Under the pieces are notes generated by a model. The model had not been told where the DNA came from and ran no database searches. It saw only the letters and a list, made by a program, of their open reading frames with translations. From Emydura subglobosa (taxonomy: Eukaryota > Chordata > Testudines > Chelidae): a stretch of 64,000 bases of DNA. Positions 1 through 11,785 of the stretch are shown here, piece by piece (position 1 is the stretch's first letter; each line of letters begins with the position of its first letter). The DNA is taken from NCBI GenBank assembly GCA_007922225.1, contig ML679989.1:19968915-20032914 (forward strand). Reading direction: 5' to 3'. The translations under genes and the position numbers were made by a program.

Positions 1-3000
1 GAACGTTTTTAGCCCACCTTTTCTAGGCCTTCCCCAACCTGGGGCAAGCAGGCTACCCCTAAACAGGGCTGCTTGGACATCTGAGCCGCTGCTGCTGCCG
101 CTGCCTGGGGCCTACACCACCAGGACGAGTGACCTTTGACGTGTATGCCTGCCTAGGCAAAGCAAGAAGGAAGGGGTTGCCATAGGCCCTCCAACCTTTT
201 CTCTCGCAGGGACTATAGAACTCCAATGGCGAGACGAAGGGCAAGACAATTGATTTAGGCCTGTTGCAGCTTCTAGCCGGAACAGCACTCTGCATTGAAG
301 GAAGAGCCCACCTCATCGCGTCAGCACCTGCGCCTTTTCTACATGGGTGTGGACCCAGGAGCGTGGGTACCACTGGCCAACAGGATACTGGCTCATCCAC
401 TTTTCTGGGGACATTTCCTTCATCCAGGGGATTCCACGACCCCTGCCCTGGGCACCACTGGAGCTTCCCCAGGGAAGACAGGTTACTGACCGGGCCTGGC
501 GCTCCCCGTTGCTTCGCTGACTGCAGCGTTTACGCATCCAGTGGTGAATCCCAGCGGGACCGGCCAGACCTGCCCTGTTCTAAGTAGATTATAATTAGAA
601 CTTCCACTAGCAGGCACTGGGTGGGCAGGTTACATGCCGTGCTTGCTTCCCAGTCACTGGTAAACCCCTGGAGTATTTGCCGCTGAAGGGTGGTGGGTAG
701 AAGATGAAAGGGCCCTGGGTGCCTCTCTGCCCCTTTCTGCTGCACACCAGGCCCTCCAACGGGGCTGCTGCTGGGCACGTGTTGTGTGCCCATCTCCAGC
801 ATCAGCATTCAGGGCTGACCCCCAGGCTTGGCCAGACCCCCTGAGCGATTCATCCCCATCAGGAACCACAACGGTCTCAGCTTCCGCGGGGTGGGTGGCT
901 TCCCGAGGTGGCACGGCAGCAAAGACAGTCCCATGCCAATGTCCCGTGGCCAGAGATGGCCTCACCCGCCCCGCTGTAATCTCTGGGTAGCTGGGAGTAT
1001 GACAAGCTAGAAGCTCGGGGAACTGCCCAGTCACTGAAGGTCCCCTGGGCAGCAGCTGGGAGGCGTGGGGTCTGCAGGCTGGGGGGTTACTCGCAGCTAG
1101 GAGGTGCGAGGTTGCTGGTCCCCGGGCCCTGTGCGATCCCCAGCGGGGGGCAGTGGTAAGAAAAGAAGGGGACAAACTAACCTAAGCGTAACTCGACCAC
1201 AGAACTGGTCCCAGACCTGCACCCCACCTGGTCTCCCTCGCCTCTGCTGTGTCTCAGCCCCCACGAACCCGCAGGGGATATCCCAGCAGTGCAGGGCAGA
1301 ATATCCTGTGCTGGGGTCTGCCGTGCATCGTGGGTGACTGGGCTGGTGCAAGAGAGGGGCTGTGGGGTAAGACGGGGCCGCAAGGCTGGGTGCCAGGAAT
1401 GGGGATAGTTAATTTACCGTCCAGCGGCACTGACGCTACGCGGGGCCTCGCCGCTGACCAGGAAATAAATGGGCCTGGCAGGGAGTCCGGGCCGAGCCAG
1501 GAATGCCGCTCCTCAGGCCTTGGGGTGCCCCAGCTGTGCCATCCCGCTCTCCCCCACCCTCCTCTCCCCTGGTCACGCAGCTGCCGGGGCAGAGGGAGCA
1601 AAGCTGCCCAGCCCTGCTGCCGGAGTCACGGGAAGATCGAGGGGCTCCCTTGGCGCAGCGGGAGGGAGCCCTGCCCGCGACACGCTCAGCCAGAGCACAG
1701 CCAGGGCAGACCCGTTCTCTTCTGCAACTGACGGAGCAGTGGGGGCAGGGCACGGAGCGGCACAGCTTGGCACTGCCACCTTGGCAGCCTGGGGAGAGAT
1801 TCCTGCAGGCCGGTGAGCGACAGAGATCAGCTGGACGAACAGAGCTTGTGAATAGGAGGCCATTGCTGATGAGCACAATAGGGCGCTCTCACATGGAGTG
1901 AACCGGACGGGGGGGCTCTGACCCACACCCAGGGGCCCAGCAGTTCTCCTGGGGCACCATCAGCAGCACTGATGCCGGGGTTTGCTCCTCCGAGAGCAGC
2001 CCTGACCCGCAATGTGCTGCAGCAGGGTTCAGGACACGGCACTAGAGCCAGAGGCCAGCCTGGGGCGCTGGGGTCCAGCCGATCACAAGGAGCCGGTCGC
2101 CAGGCTGGCCCCCTGCCTGGAGATTCCTGCTGGCGCTGACAGGCCGGGCGTCCCCGCCACACAGCGGGCGGCGTCGGAGCCGGGCTGGGAAGCCTGATCT
2201 CCCCTGGCACATGCAGAAGGGGGTGCTGAGCCCACACCGCGCTACCGCCCCTTGGGGGCTGGGCTCTCCCCCTGCCGCCGGCGGGCTGGGCACGACGGGA
2301 CGAGACCCGCAAGCCATTGCAATGTGAGCCAGGCCAGGGGATCCAGGCTGCTGCAGAGCTCCCCGCGGAGCAGGAGCTAGCCCCACAGGGCTCGCACACC
2401 CAGCACAGGTCAGCTCTCCGCCTACACCCCCTCTGCACTGGCACAGGCCTTCCTGCCTGATCAGCTCTGCACTCGCCAGCAAACACGCTGGCCCACGGCG
2501 CCATGGGGAGCACGGCGCTGCCTGAGCCCAGGCAGACACGGCCGACCGTGAGCAGGCGAAGCAAGGAGCCTGGCTCCTAGGAGAGGCAGGATGGGGGCTC
2601 TTCTGAATACCTGGCGGCAACCAGGAGGCAGGTGTGCGACGCACCCCAGAGGCGCTGGCCAGCAGCACCCAGGGGCTCTGATGTGGAAAGGCTTCCTGAG
2701 CCCACTGGGGGGCAGCAGTGAGCTTCCAATGCTGTCCTCGGGCGGCTGGGCAGGAGTCGGTGCCTGGGATAGTGAAGTGGCAGGGCCGGATCCGGGCAGG
2801 AGCTGCCCACAGAGCCCGCAGGCTGGCCTGGTAACTACCCAGCGAGCCCAGCTGTGGAGCTGAGTGCCGGACAGGGCAGGGCCGGGCAGCGGGACAAGCG
2901 GCAGCTCTCAGGCAAGGCTGGAACCTAGGAACAAACTCCCAGCTGGCGAGAAGCTGCCCTGGGGACAGCAGAACGGAGCCTGGGTCTCCCTGCTCCAGAA

Positions 3001-5324
3001 GCCCAGACAGTCCCTGAGCCCCAGGCCAATGGCCAGTAGCTGCCTGTCTGAGCCCCCCTCACCTCGCCGCGCAGGGGCAGCACAGCCATGCCCGTCCCGC
3101 AGGGCCGAGGCCATGCTGGCTAGTTCCCGTGCAGCGTGGCTAGTTCCCGTGCAGTGTGGCTAGTTCCCATGCAGGGTGGCTCGCTCCCGTGCATCTCCTG
3201 GGCTGGGAGCGGAGCAGGCCCCAGCGGGACGTGGCCTTTCTCAGCAGTGCTGGGCCTAGCTGCCCCTAGCTTCTAACCTGGGAGCAGGACGAGCCGAAAG
3301 CCATGCTGAGCCCCGCCGCCTCTCCCACACTCCGACCCCCAGAGCCGCTCCGGGGCTGGCGGGGGCGAAGGGGAGGAGCTGGGGCGAATCAAGCTGCTTC
3401 CACTGAGCCCCTGCAGCGCCGGAGGGCTGCCCAGAGCGCTGGCTGAGCCTGAATGGATCCAGATGCCAGAGGCAGCAGCAGCAACACCTCCCTAGCAAAG
3501 GCCTGCCCGGGCCCAGAGGGGTCCCTCTGCCTCGCAGCCCACGGGCGCCGCTCTCTGCTCTGAGCCAGCTGAAAGGAGCCGAGCTGTAGGCCTGGGGTCC
3601 CCGCCCCAGTGCCCCACGAGCAACGTCAGCCAGAGAGGCCTGGCCGGATGCACCTGGGATGTCGCAGGGACGGGACAGAGCTGCTGCCAGGCTGGCCCGT
3701 GCACTGCCGGGGCCCCAGGAGGGCTGGCCTGGCCGCTGGAGCTGGGGCAGCAGCTCCGCACTGACTCCCGGGAGTGAGTCACCCGCTGGCAGCTCCCAGC
3801 AGAACGTGCCCCCGGGGGATAGCGCTGCTCCCCCCACAGCTCTGCCAGCGCCCCTCACTCCCAACCCGCAGCCCCTGCTACCCAGACCTAGGGCCCCCAC
3901 ACAGCTCTGCCGGCCCCCCTCAGGCCTGGCCTGCAGCCCCCTCCCCCTCCCCCCCCCCCCGTTCTCGCTGGGGCCGTCAGCGAGAGGATTTGTTGGCAGA
4001 GATGCTTTTCCCTTCCGCCCATCCCGCAGTGATGTCATAAGACACAGCTAACAGCACCCTCGTTTCCATGGCAACACACCGATGGCACACGCCCGGGAGT
4101 GGGACTCCGGTGCAGGACGGCAGCCGCCGGAGCCACGCCGGAGCCGCCAGCAGGAGGGGGGAGGCTGCAAGGCAAACCACCAGGCTCCAACACCTGGCCT
4201 TCCCCTCCCCCTGCTGGGCCCTCATTAAAGGGCCAGACCCTCGAGGTGTAGCTGGGCCATGGAGGGCTGGGGCTGGCTGCACCCCCAGGCCAGGCAGAGG
4301 CGGGAGGAGAGACAGGCAGTTCCTGTCCCTTGCACAGGGCTCAGCTGCTGCCAGGTGTGAGTCGAGAAGGAGCGTGTCTGCGGGGCACGCCTGGGCCAGC
4401 CCCCGCAGCACTGAGCAGGGATCCCGGGGGGCAGGGGCGGGGGGGGAAAGGAGGGGGCCTGTGTGAGAGCCGGGACTGAACCTTAAACATCTGGCTGGGC
4501 AGGAAGCTGCTGAGGGGAGGAGATCAGACAGCACTGCCTGAGGAGCGGGAGCCAGACGATGACCTCACGGGCCCAGTCGCCCTTCCCGGTCCCCTGCCAG
4601 GCAGCTGAGCCCAGCACCTGCGATCTGCTGGGCAGATGGGGCTCCAGGCTGCGCCCTGCTTTCCTGCGCCCTGGGCGCCAGGAGCGCTGGCTCTGGAAGC
4701 ACTGCCACTGAGGGGGTGGCTGGGTCCCAGGAGCCCCGGGCTGGACACGGGGGCAGAATTTGCACTGGGCTGCCTGGAGGGGCACCAAACCTACCCCCCA
4801 AACCAGGGGAGGGTTGGCAGCTCCCTGAATGCCCAGCATGCCCCTGCCATGCTGCTGCCCGGAGCGCACAGGGGCAGTCGCAGCCCTACCATGGGGCGGG
4901 AGTTTGGGGAAGCTGGGCTGGTGCCTGGCCCTGGTGCTCCCCGAGTGAAGAGACGCCCTCCATGGGCAGCGTGGGCACAGGGTGAGGATGGGGGGGTGCA
5001 TGCCACCCCCCAGCGACTGGCTTGCAGAGACACAGGCCCGTCAGGACGGGGTGTTCTCTGTCAGCTCTATGCCAACCCCCCAACCAGGCCCTCGCCCTGC
5101 AGCCCTGGGACTGGATCTGCCCAGGGCCAGGCAGACGGGGAAGGCATCAGTCCAGCCTGCCCCCTTCTCTCAGGCCTGGGGAGCCTGAGGCTTGGAGGGA
5201 CCCTCAAACCCTGCCGAGACAGAGCTGCCAGCCCTCCTGAAAGCAGCACGCCCCGGTCCGCCCCCAGCCCTCCCCCCCAGCGCGAGGGAGGGCAGCCCTG
5301 GCACAGGGGCTCTGGCTCACGTAC
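1..5324 (-). other. RGS3: RGS3 intron, 5' part (downstream of the acidic exon)
   Basis: This is the start of the intron that follows the acidic RGS3 exon; its donor GTACGT is read on the minus strand at 5324-5319. The sequence is GC-rich, with C-runs (for example 3949-3960) and a 20 bp tandem repeat at 3118-3194. Long open frames on both strands are of low complexity (Pro, Gly, Ala, Ser) and match nothing I know, so I treat them as chance frames in GC-rich DNA. I looked for the next RGS3 exons (the basic linker and the RGS domain, and the alternative short-isoform first exons) and did not see them, so they should lie below position 1. Confidence 0.75.
3118..3194. repeat. 20 bp tandem repeat, about 4 copies
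   Basis: Four near-identical units of the form GGCTAGTTCCCGTGCAGCGT follow each other; the last copy has GGCTCGCTCCCGTGCAT. This is a local minisatellite in the RGS3 intron. Confidence 0.9.
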
Positions 5325-5945
5325 CTTCCTGGGCCCGGAGAAGAGGAGACTGAGCTGGTGAATGGAGCCCCCGTTCTTGGTGAGCTCCTTCTTGAGGGTG
5401 CGGGGCGAGGGCAGCGCCCAGCGGGCCGAGGGGCCCTGGCTGTCCGTGCAGTTGAGGGTGGTGTCGGAGGTGAAGCAGTGGCCCTTGGCCTCCTGCAGCA
5501 GGCTGCCCTCGCTGTGCGTGCGGCGCCGCAGGGAGCCCTGCACCGTCAGCGTGTGGGCCGGCGTGCAGCCCACCGGCTCGATCATGCTGCAGCGCTTCGC
5601 CGGGTAGTGCTCGTTGCCGTCCTCCTCCTCCTCCTCTTCTTCCTCCTCCTCGTCGTCCTCCTCATCCTCATCCTCCCCGTCCGTTGGGCTGTCCGCGCTC
5701 TCTGCGCTCTGGCTGAAGCTGCTGTCCAGCCGCAGCTCCGGGATCACAAAGGCCGAGCTGCAGCCAGGCTGCTGGGCCGGAGTCACGGCCTTCTCCTCCT
5801 CCGGCGGGGCTCCCGGGGCAGCCGGGACGGGCTCCTCCAACACCCCCTCCGCTGCCCCCTCTGCGGCAGGGCGGGCATCGCCCCCTGCCACCTGCTCCTC
5901 CTTCGGGGGCATCGCCCTCAGCTTCTCGGCATCCGTCTCCAGCAT
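5325..5945 (-). CDS. RGS3: RGS3 acidic exon (207 codons)
   Basis: RGS3 is a GTPase-activating protein for Gi/Gq alpha subunits in the cytosol and at membranes. This exon encodes the linker before the RGS domain. It opens MLETDAEKLR and ends LLFSGPRK, matching the mammalian segment from MFETEADEK to HLSLFFTGHRK in order and ends. Visible in it: an FVIPELRLDSS block (residues 66-76), 19 consecutive Asp/Glu residues (91-109), AKRCSMIEP (116-124), SLRRRTHSEGSLLQE (138-152) and TLKKELTKNGGS (183-194). The RRRTHSEGS motif corresponds to the Ser264 14-3-3 site reported for the 519-residue human RGS3 (from memory). The acceptor is CCCCGGCAG with AG at 5947-5946; the donor is AAG|GTACGT. Both ends are phase 0. 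The first codon is ATG, but as it follows an acceptor it is probably internal. The mammalian Pro/Gln/Asp repeat block (QDLPP type) is largely missing, so the exon is shorter than in human. Confidence 0.95.
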
Positions 5946-8900
5946 CTGCCGGGGAAAGACAGGACAAAAGGGAAAAATGAGGGGCCAAAGGGAGTCAGGA
6001 ACTTCCCCCATTGTGCCAAGGGGAGTTGGGAACATCCCCCACAGGCCCTGTGCCAAGGGAAGTCAGAAACATCCTCCAGCATCCCAAGGGCAGAGATGAC
6101 CCATGCCTGTTGATAGTGGGGGGCAGAGTGAGGGCAGCCGGCTTGAGCAGTGCTACTGAGCATGCTCAGTCCATGAGCTGCAAATCTGGGGGAGCACGTG
6201 ACCCCGTGTGACCCCCCCCCCACGCGTTGCCTCTGCCTGGGGGCATGTACCAAGGGATCTCTCGCTTTCTAGTCCCCCAATACACCGGGCGGGCCCCAGC
6301 CCAGTCCCCGAAGGGCTGAGCCAGCTCCACACTGGGGCAGCTCTGCCCCCGCTGGTGCCAGGGGAGGTTCCCCGTCTGCTGCCAGGGCATGCGGCGCTGG
6401 GCAACATCCTCGAGCCCCAATCCCCTCCCCACAGAACGCGAGGATTTGTTATCTGCATCAGCCGGGCCCGGGCACGCCAGCCCCTCCTTGCCAGCAGCAC
6501 GAGGGTGAGGCATGCCGCCCGGGAGCAGGGTGGGCAGGCGATGGCACAGGCGCACTCAGCCTCCGAGCTAGGGGCGAGCCCCGGGACCTCTGCTGCAGCC
6601 TGCACAGCCCTTTAGCCAGCAGCTGGGTGGCGCCGTGGCTCTGCAGGGGCCCTTGTGGAGCACAGGGCCTCAAACGCACCAACAGCACCAGTCTGTGCCC
6701 AATGACCCCCCGCCCCGGTCTGTCCCACGGGCCCCCCTGGCAAGGGGCTTGGGCTGCTTGCAAGCGGGGCGCCTTACGTCGCCCAAACCAGAGCCGCTCA
6801 GACGTTCCCCTCTGAGTGCCAGGGCCAGGCCCCGGCTGTGGGAGCCCCGGGCAAGGCGGCCCCGCTCGGAGAGCTGCAAACACGGGCGGTGCGGGCAAGG
6901 CACTGGAGAGGGCACAAGGCCAGGCCGGCTTGTCACAGTCTGGCTCTGGGAGCCTGGCACCGGTTCCCGACTCACCCTTACCCTCCCTCACATCCCAGCA
7001 CCCGCCACCACTTGGCTCACCTCCCGGAGACCCCGCGGAGCTGGGCCCAGCTCTCTGAGCGCCAGGGGCCAGGTGCAGTGGGGTGAAACCGGCAGTGAAA
7101 CCAGACACACTCGTCTGGCAGCTCCTGCCCCGCCTGCGCCACGGGAACAAAACGCAAAGGGGAAGTGCCAGCTCCCATTCAGCTGCTGATTGCCCGAGGC
7201 TCAGCCCGGCCCAGGCCTGCACTCACAGCCTGCCTGGGCTGGCTCTTGGTTCCCCGATCCCAGCCCTTGCTGCCTGGGGCTCCCCTGGCTCTCGGGAGCC
7301 GCATTCCCATCCCCCTGCAGTGCTATGGGGCTCCCCGTCCCGGCAGCACCGCTCGCTGTGGGGCACTCTTAAGTCAGGCCTCAGAAAACTCAGATCTTTT
7401 CAATGAAGCTGCTGGGTTCATTCTTTGCCTTCTGGTGCCCGGGAGCTAGGGAGAGTGGGACAGCCGGGGACAACGCCAAAGGAACCAGCTGCTCCTGCAC
7501 TGAGCCCACCACAGGGAGGAAGGGCCCGATCCTGCACCTCCAGCCCACAGGCAGCCTCGGGAGCGAAGGGGGCTCACCCGCCACCCGCTCAGGACCCAGC
7601 GACAAACAGGCAGCAATAAAAGGCCCTGGGGGTGGGGCGAGTGGGTGAGGTGCACCAGGAAGGGTGAGCGTGACCTGACTGAGAAACCCCCTGGCAACCA
7701 AAACCTCAGCGGGTTGAAGAAGCCCCACATGGAATCTCATCGGGTCCGGCCCCATGGCCCAGTTTGGTCACACGTGGCTGCCACTGTCAGACCCGCAGTG
7801 GGCAGGATGCCAGGCTAGCCCTCTGCATGACGTGCGCAGAAATCAGGAGCTGGCTCCATGGCCGCACACAGCACGGCTGCTCTCCCCCAGGCCATCTCAG
7901 CACCTGCCGTCAGGCAAGGACCTCTCTGATAGCTCCAATCTACGGGGCACCAGCACAAACGGGAACAACGGGGCTGAAATCAAGGCCTGCGTCTGGGATC
8001 CTGACTGCCCCGTCCCTCTGGAGAGAGGCCAGCATCCAGTGCGCGGTGCAGCCTCCCGCTTAGCCAAGGCATCTGGAGCCGGGGGCACGTAGGGCCAGGC
8101 CAGCCACCGTCAGATGCTGCAGCTCTAGCAACTTCACCAGAAGCACCAGTGGGTCTGGCTGCTGTCCGCGGCCCCAGCTCATGGGTTTTGACAAGGTACA
8201 AAAGGGAGCTGGAAAGAGCGGGGTGGTTCCACCAAAAAGGGCTGCTGAGCCCGCCGCAGGACTGGGCTGCGATCTGGCCGAGATCAAGAGGAGGATGGAA
8301 TAAAAAATTAACGAACCAAGGTTGGCGTGTCAGAAACTCGGCCTAACTGGTGAACAGACTAATGCAGGGTGGCCTGTTCCGCTCACCCCCACGCCATGCT
8401 GGGGTCCCGACCCAGAGGTGGGGGAGAATCAAAATGGTGAAGACGAGGGGACTGGAAGAAGCAAGTTTTATACTCAACGCCTGCCACCCCCACCGTTTCC
8501 TTGGGCCCCGGCATCGACTTTGACACTGTTTGTCCCAATTCCAAAAGGCATCCTGGCCAGAGCAGGCCAGAAAGAGGGACCCAGGTGTCAGGGCCTCCTC
8601 CGCCAGCTTTGTCTGAACCCTGAACACCACCTGGAATGTCTCACCCCTCCGCGCGTGTCATTTCCCTCCCCATCTTACGTCTTCTCTTCCCTCTCTCCCT
8701 CTTCTTGCCTTCTGTTTAATAAGAATCTGGCTGGGCCGGCCAAGCCTGCATCTTTCGCAGCGCTGCGGCGAGCCTGTGACCAGAAAGGCAGCTAAAAGCA
8801 ATACCCTAAAGGCTGGGCCAAGTTTGCCAGGTCTCAGAGTAGCTCATCAGACCAGGGGGTTCTCCAGCAGGGAGGCTGCCAGGAAGAGTCGGCCCCAGAG

Positions 8901-9022
8901 ACAGAAGCTGCGTTTTTCTACCTTTGCTGCTGTTCTGCGTTTCTTTTTGTGGGTGTTTCTCTTGTTTTGTTCTAATGGAAGCAGGCTTGGACCTTAACAC
9001 AGCTCCAGCCCATCTTAGCTGA
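5946..9022. other. GC-rich intron sequence without recognised elements
   Basis: GC-rich intronic DNA. Open frames here are Pro/Gly/Ser-rich and unrecognised. A T-rich stretch at 8640-8730 and another at 8925-8975 are the only compositional breaks. I see no repeat family or gene. Confidence 0.6.
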
Positions 9023-9624
9023 GGGCATGTCTACCCTACAGACTTAAGTCGACCTATGTTAGGCTGACTTACAGCCACTGCAGTAATCACCTTCCTTCCA
9101 TCGGTGGTGCACGTCCACACCAGGAGTGTTTCCATTGACTGAAGGGGGGCGGTGTCGGGGGCTGAGAGCCAGGGCTCTCAGCTCCACACAGCTCCTTGCT
9201 GGGAGCCCAGCTGCCCCCCAGGCTCTTGGCTCAGGAGTTGGGGGCAGTCGCCTGGGCTTCTCGCCTCCCTGAGCAGGAAGCTGGACGGCCTCAGCCCAGC
9301 TGGGAGCAGGGAGCCAGCCACAAGCTCTGGCTGCCTGCTTCCTTGTCAATTTCACGCCTCCAGCATGAAGTCCTGAAATTGACAAGACAGACAACAGGGG
9401 ATGTGGGTAACGCACTGTCTGACACAGACACTGCGTCACCCTAACTACACCCTCACCCTGACTACACCGACATAAGCCCTGCACCCCGTGGAGGTGGAGT
9501 TATGGGGCCGGTGGAGTAGGGCGCGTACATCGGCGGGACAAGGCCGTAGTGTGGACACTGACATAATGAGGGCGAGGAAAGCTGTCTTGTGTCGCCCTAA
9601 CCCCGCAGCGTGTAGCCCAGGCCT
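9023..9624. mobile_element. Non-autonomous TIR element (Harbinger-type MITE)
   Basis: The left end GGCATGTCTACCCTACAG faces the right end GTGTAGCCCAGGCC, which is its inverted complement with a few changes. Near the ends are blocks such as AAGTCGACCTATGTTAGG and ACTACACCGACATAAG. The pattern is that of the abundant turtle MITEs ending in TCTACACTACAG. It has no coding capacity. An internal stretch around 9150-9400 looks unlike the rest and may be a further insertion. Confidence 0.75.
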
Positions 9625-11785
9625 GACTTTTCCCCAGCAGGACAGGACAGCTACCTCCACCTTTAATGCCATCTCAAAGCCTGTCAGACGGGGGCTTTCC
9701 TGATAAAACCTCTCCGCAGCCAAAGGGGAAGGGAGCGGCAGCAATCCTTCCAACAAAAGCTTTAACTAACAGGACACGTCAAAGGCTTTCACTGATTTTC
9801 CTTCTTTTTCTATAGCTTTAAGAAAAGGTTAAAACGTTTCTCGCTGGTGCGTCTTGCCATGGGACTCAGCAGGCCCAGGCCTCGGCACTCCAAAGTCTGA
9901 CCTGTGTTTGACTATCCAGGGCGGGGCAGCGACAGGGTCACGGTAACACCTTTGACTCCCTGGCCCATTTATTCCATCAGAATGAATCCACCAGGCGCCT
10001 AGATCACAGGAAAAGAAAGTGGCTCCGGAGAGCCGCACGAAACCCGAAAAAGGACTTCTGCAAACCCAGCGTCTGCAGCCAGTCCCTGCACTAGCTGCTG
10101 GGGCCAGAGAGCTCCTCGGGAGGCAGGCTGAGCTCTGCCACCTGCACCGAGCAATACAGCTGTGCCAGGCGGGAAGCACACTACAGCAGCCATCCCCTCC
10201 ACAGGGTTTCCCACATCTGTGGTATCAGAACGGATGGTTTCTCCCTTCACCAAAAGAACCACAACCCTCCAGGAACAGTCCTGCCCACCCCTGCACCCCA
10301 GCACCACACTGGCACCGACTCACACTGCGTGTGTAGAAGCAGCCCCTGTCCGCTCTCAGCGGGCCCCATGCTGGTCCCGACCCCATGAGGACAGGCAGGT
10401 GCTGGGGGGGGAAGGCCGCTGTTTGCGTGCCCCCGTCACGCACACCTGAGTCCTACACCATGTGTTACAATCAAGACAGGACAATACACAGGCGCCTGTC
10501 TACACACACACACACACGCCTGCTGACACCCAAACATACAGCCGCACAACTACACACACAAACACTCGTCCTTTGGGCTCAGCCTCTGTCCTTTCACAAG
10601 GGCTCCAGTGAGCATGCGTGTGAACACCCCATCTCCACTTGGCTCCCGGGTTCTCCAGCCCAGGCTGCACTGAAGGGCCCAGGCTAGGCCCAGTGGTGCC
10701 CTGCTGCTCTCCCTTTTGCTTCACAGTCAAGAAGGTAGTGCTGAAACAAATGCTGTGCAGGTACTCCCAGCCCTGCGGAAATCATTAGCCTCTCCCCGCG
10801 GAGCTCACAAACCGGCCGCAAAGTGCTCCTTTAACCTACAGATCCAGTTTGTATAGATTATCGCTCACCGGCAGATTTCACAGGCAACAATGAAACTGCT
10901 GCCTGTACTGGGCAATGCCGCAGGGCCTGGCCACAGCGCCGAACGCAGGCTCTGTTCTAGACCAACCAGGCCTTTTGGGGCCCTCTCCTGCACCCCACGC
11001 GCTCTAGACTCAGTGCACCCCGGAGACATCTTGCAGACAAGGGGCCCAGAGCCCCTAGAGATTCCTACACCTGCAGGAAGCTTGGGGAATTCTAGAATGG
11101 CTGCCCCCTTAGTGGGAAATCGTGGAGATACAGCAACATACTGGGAAGCAGGGGGAAGCTGAGACAAAGGACAGAGCAGTCCTGCAAAAGACAACTGTTC
11201 TTAGAAGCCAGCCCTTTCCGGACAGTCATCAGGCCTGATTTCCAGAGGGGTTGAGCACATTCAGCTGCCGCTAACTTGCTGGAAGAGAGCGGTTCAGCAC
11301 AGCTGGGAAGCAGGCCTGGATTTCCCCCATCCCTCAGCAGCCCTTAGTGCTGGAGTAGGGGAGCGGCAGGAATGAGCAGCACAAATGCAGCTTTCGGACC
11401 GATCTGTGGCCCTGAGTGTTAGTATTGGGTCTAAGCGCTACAGTGACGGGCGCACTGGAGATGCATGCATGTGCTAGCCAGGGTGCCTGACTTTGCCCCA
11501 TCCCATTGCTCTATCTAGAAGGAGCTGTGCACCTGTGAAAAGCATTTCTTTCTGGGAAATTACTGAAGTGCCAGGCAGCCTACTCAGCATCACTCCCATC
11601 TGCTGCCCCGATCAGCTGGGTTACTGGGAGGTGAGACATCTAGTTTTCAGTAGTTTTTGAAAACCCAGCAGAGCCCAAACGTCAGCCAGAGAGGGCTGGG
11701 GGAGCAGGGGACACCCCGGGCACCGCATTCAACACATTCCAGCCTGCGGTGTTGTTTTGCTCCTTCACTGTGCACCACACTCGGG
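9625..11785. other. Intron sequence with a short CA-rich run
   Basis: No gene or dispersed repeat is recognised here. A CA-rich microsatellite lies at 10500-10565. The rest is unique-looking intron. Confidence 0.6.

Noticed and set aside
3256..4038. A 260-codon minus-strand frame in GC-rich DNA
   Set aside because: Low-complexity Gly/Ala/Arg/Pro composition, no domain, and no splice sites that join it to RGS3.
1..5324. RGS-domain exons or the short-isoform first exon
   Set aside because: No minus-strand text resembling the basic linker, MKSFKP start or RGS domain was seen.
5358..6113. A 251-codon open frame on the plus strand
   Set aside because: It is the antisense of the RGS3 acidic exon; its Leu/Val/Ser runs come from the complement of the Asp/Glu codons.
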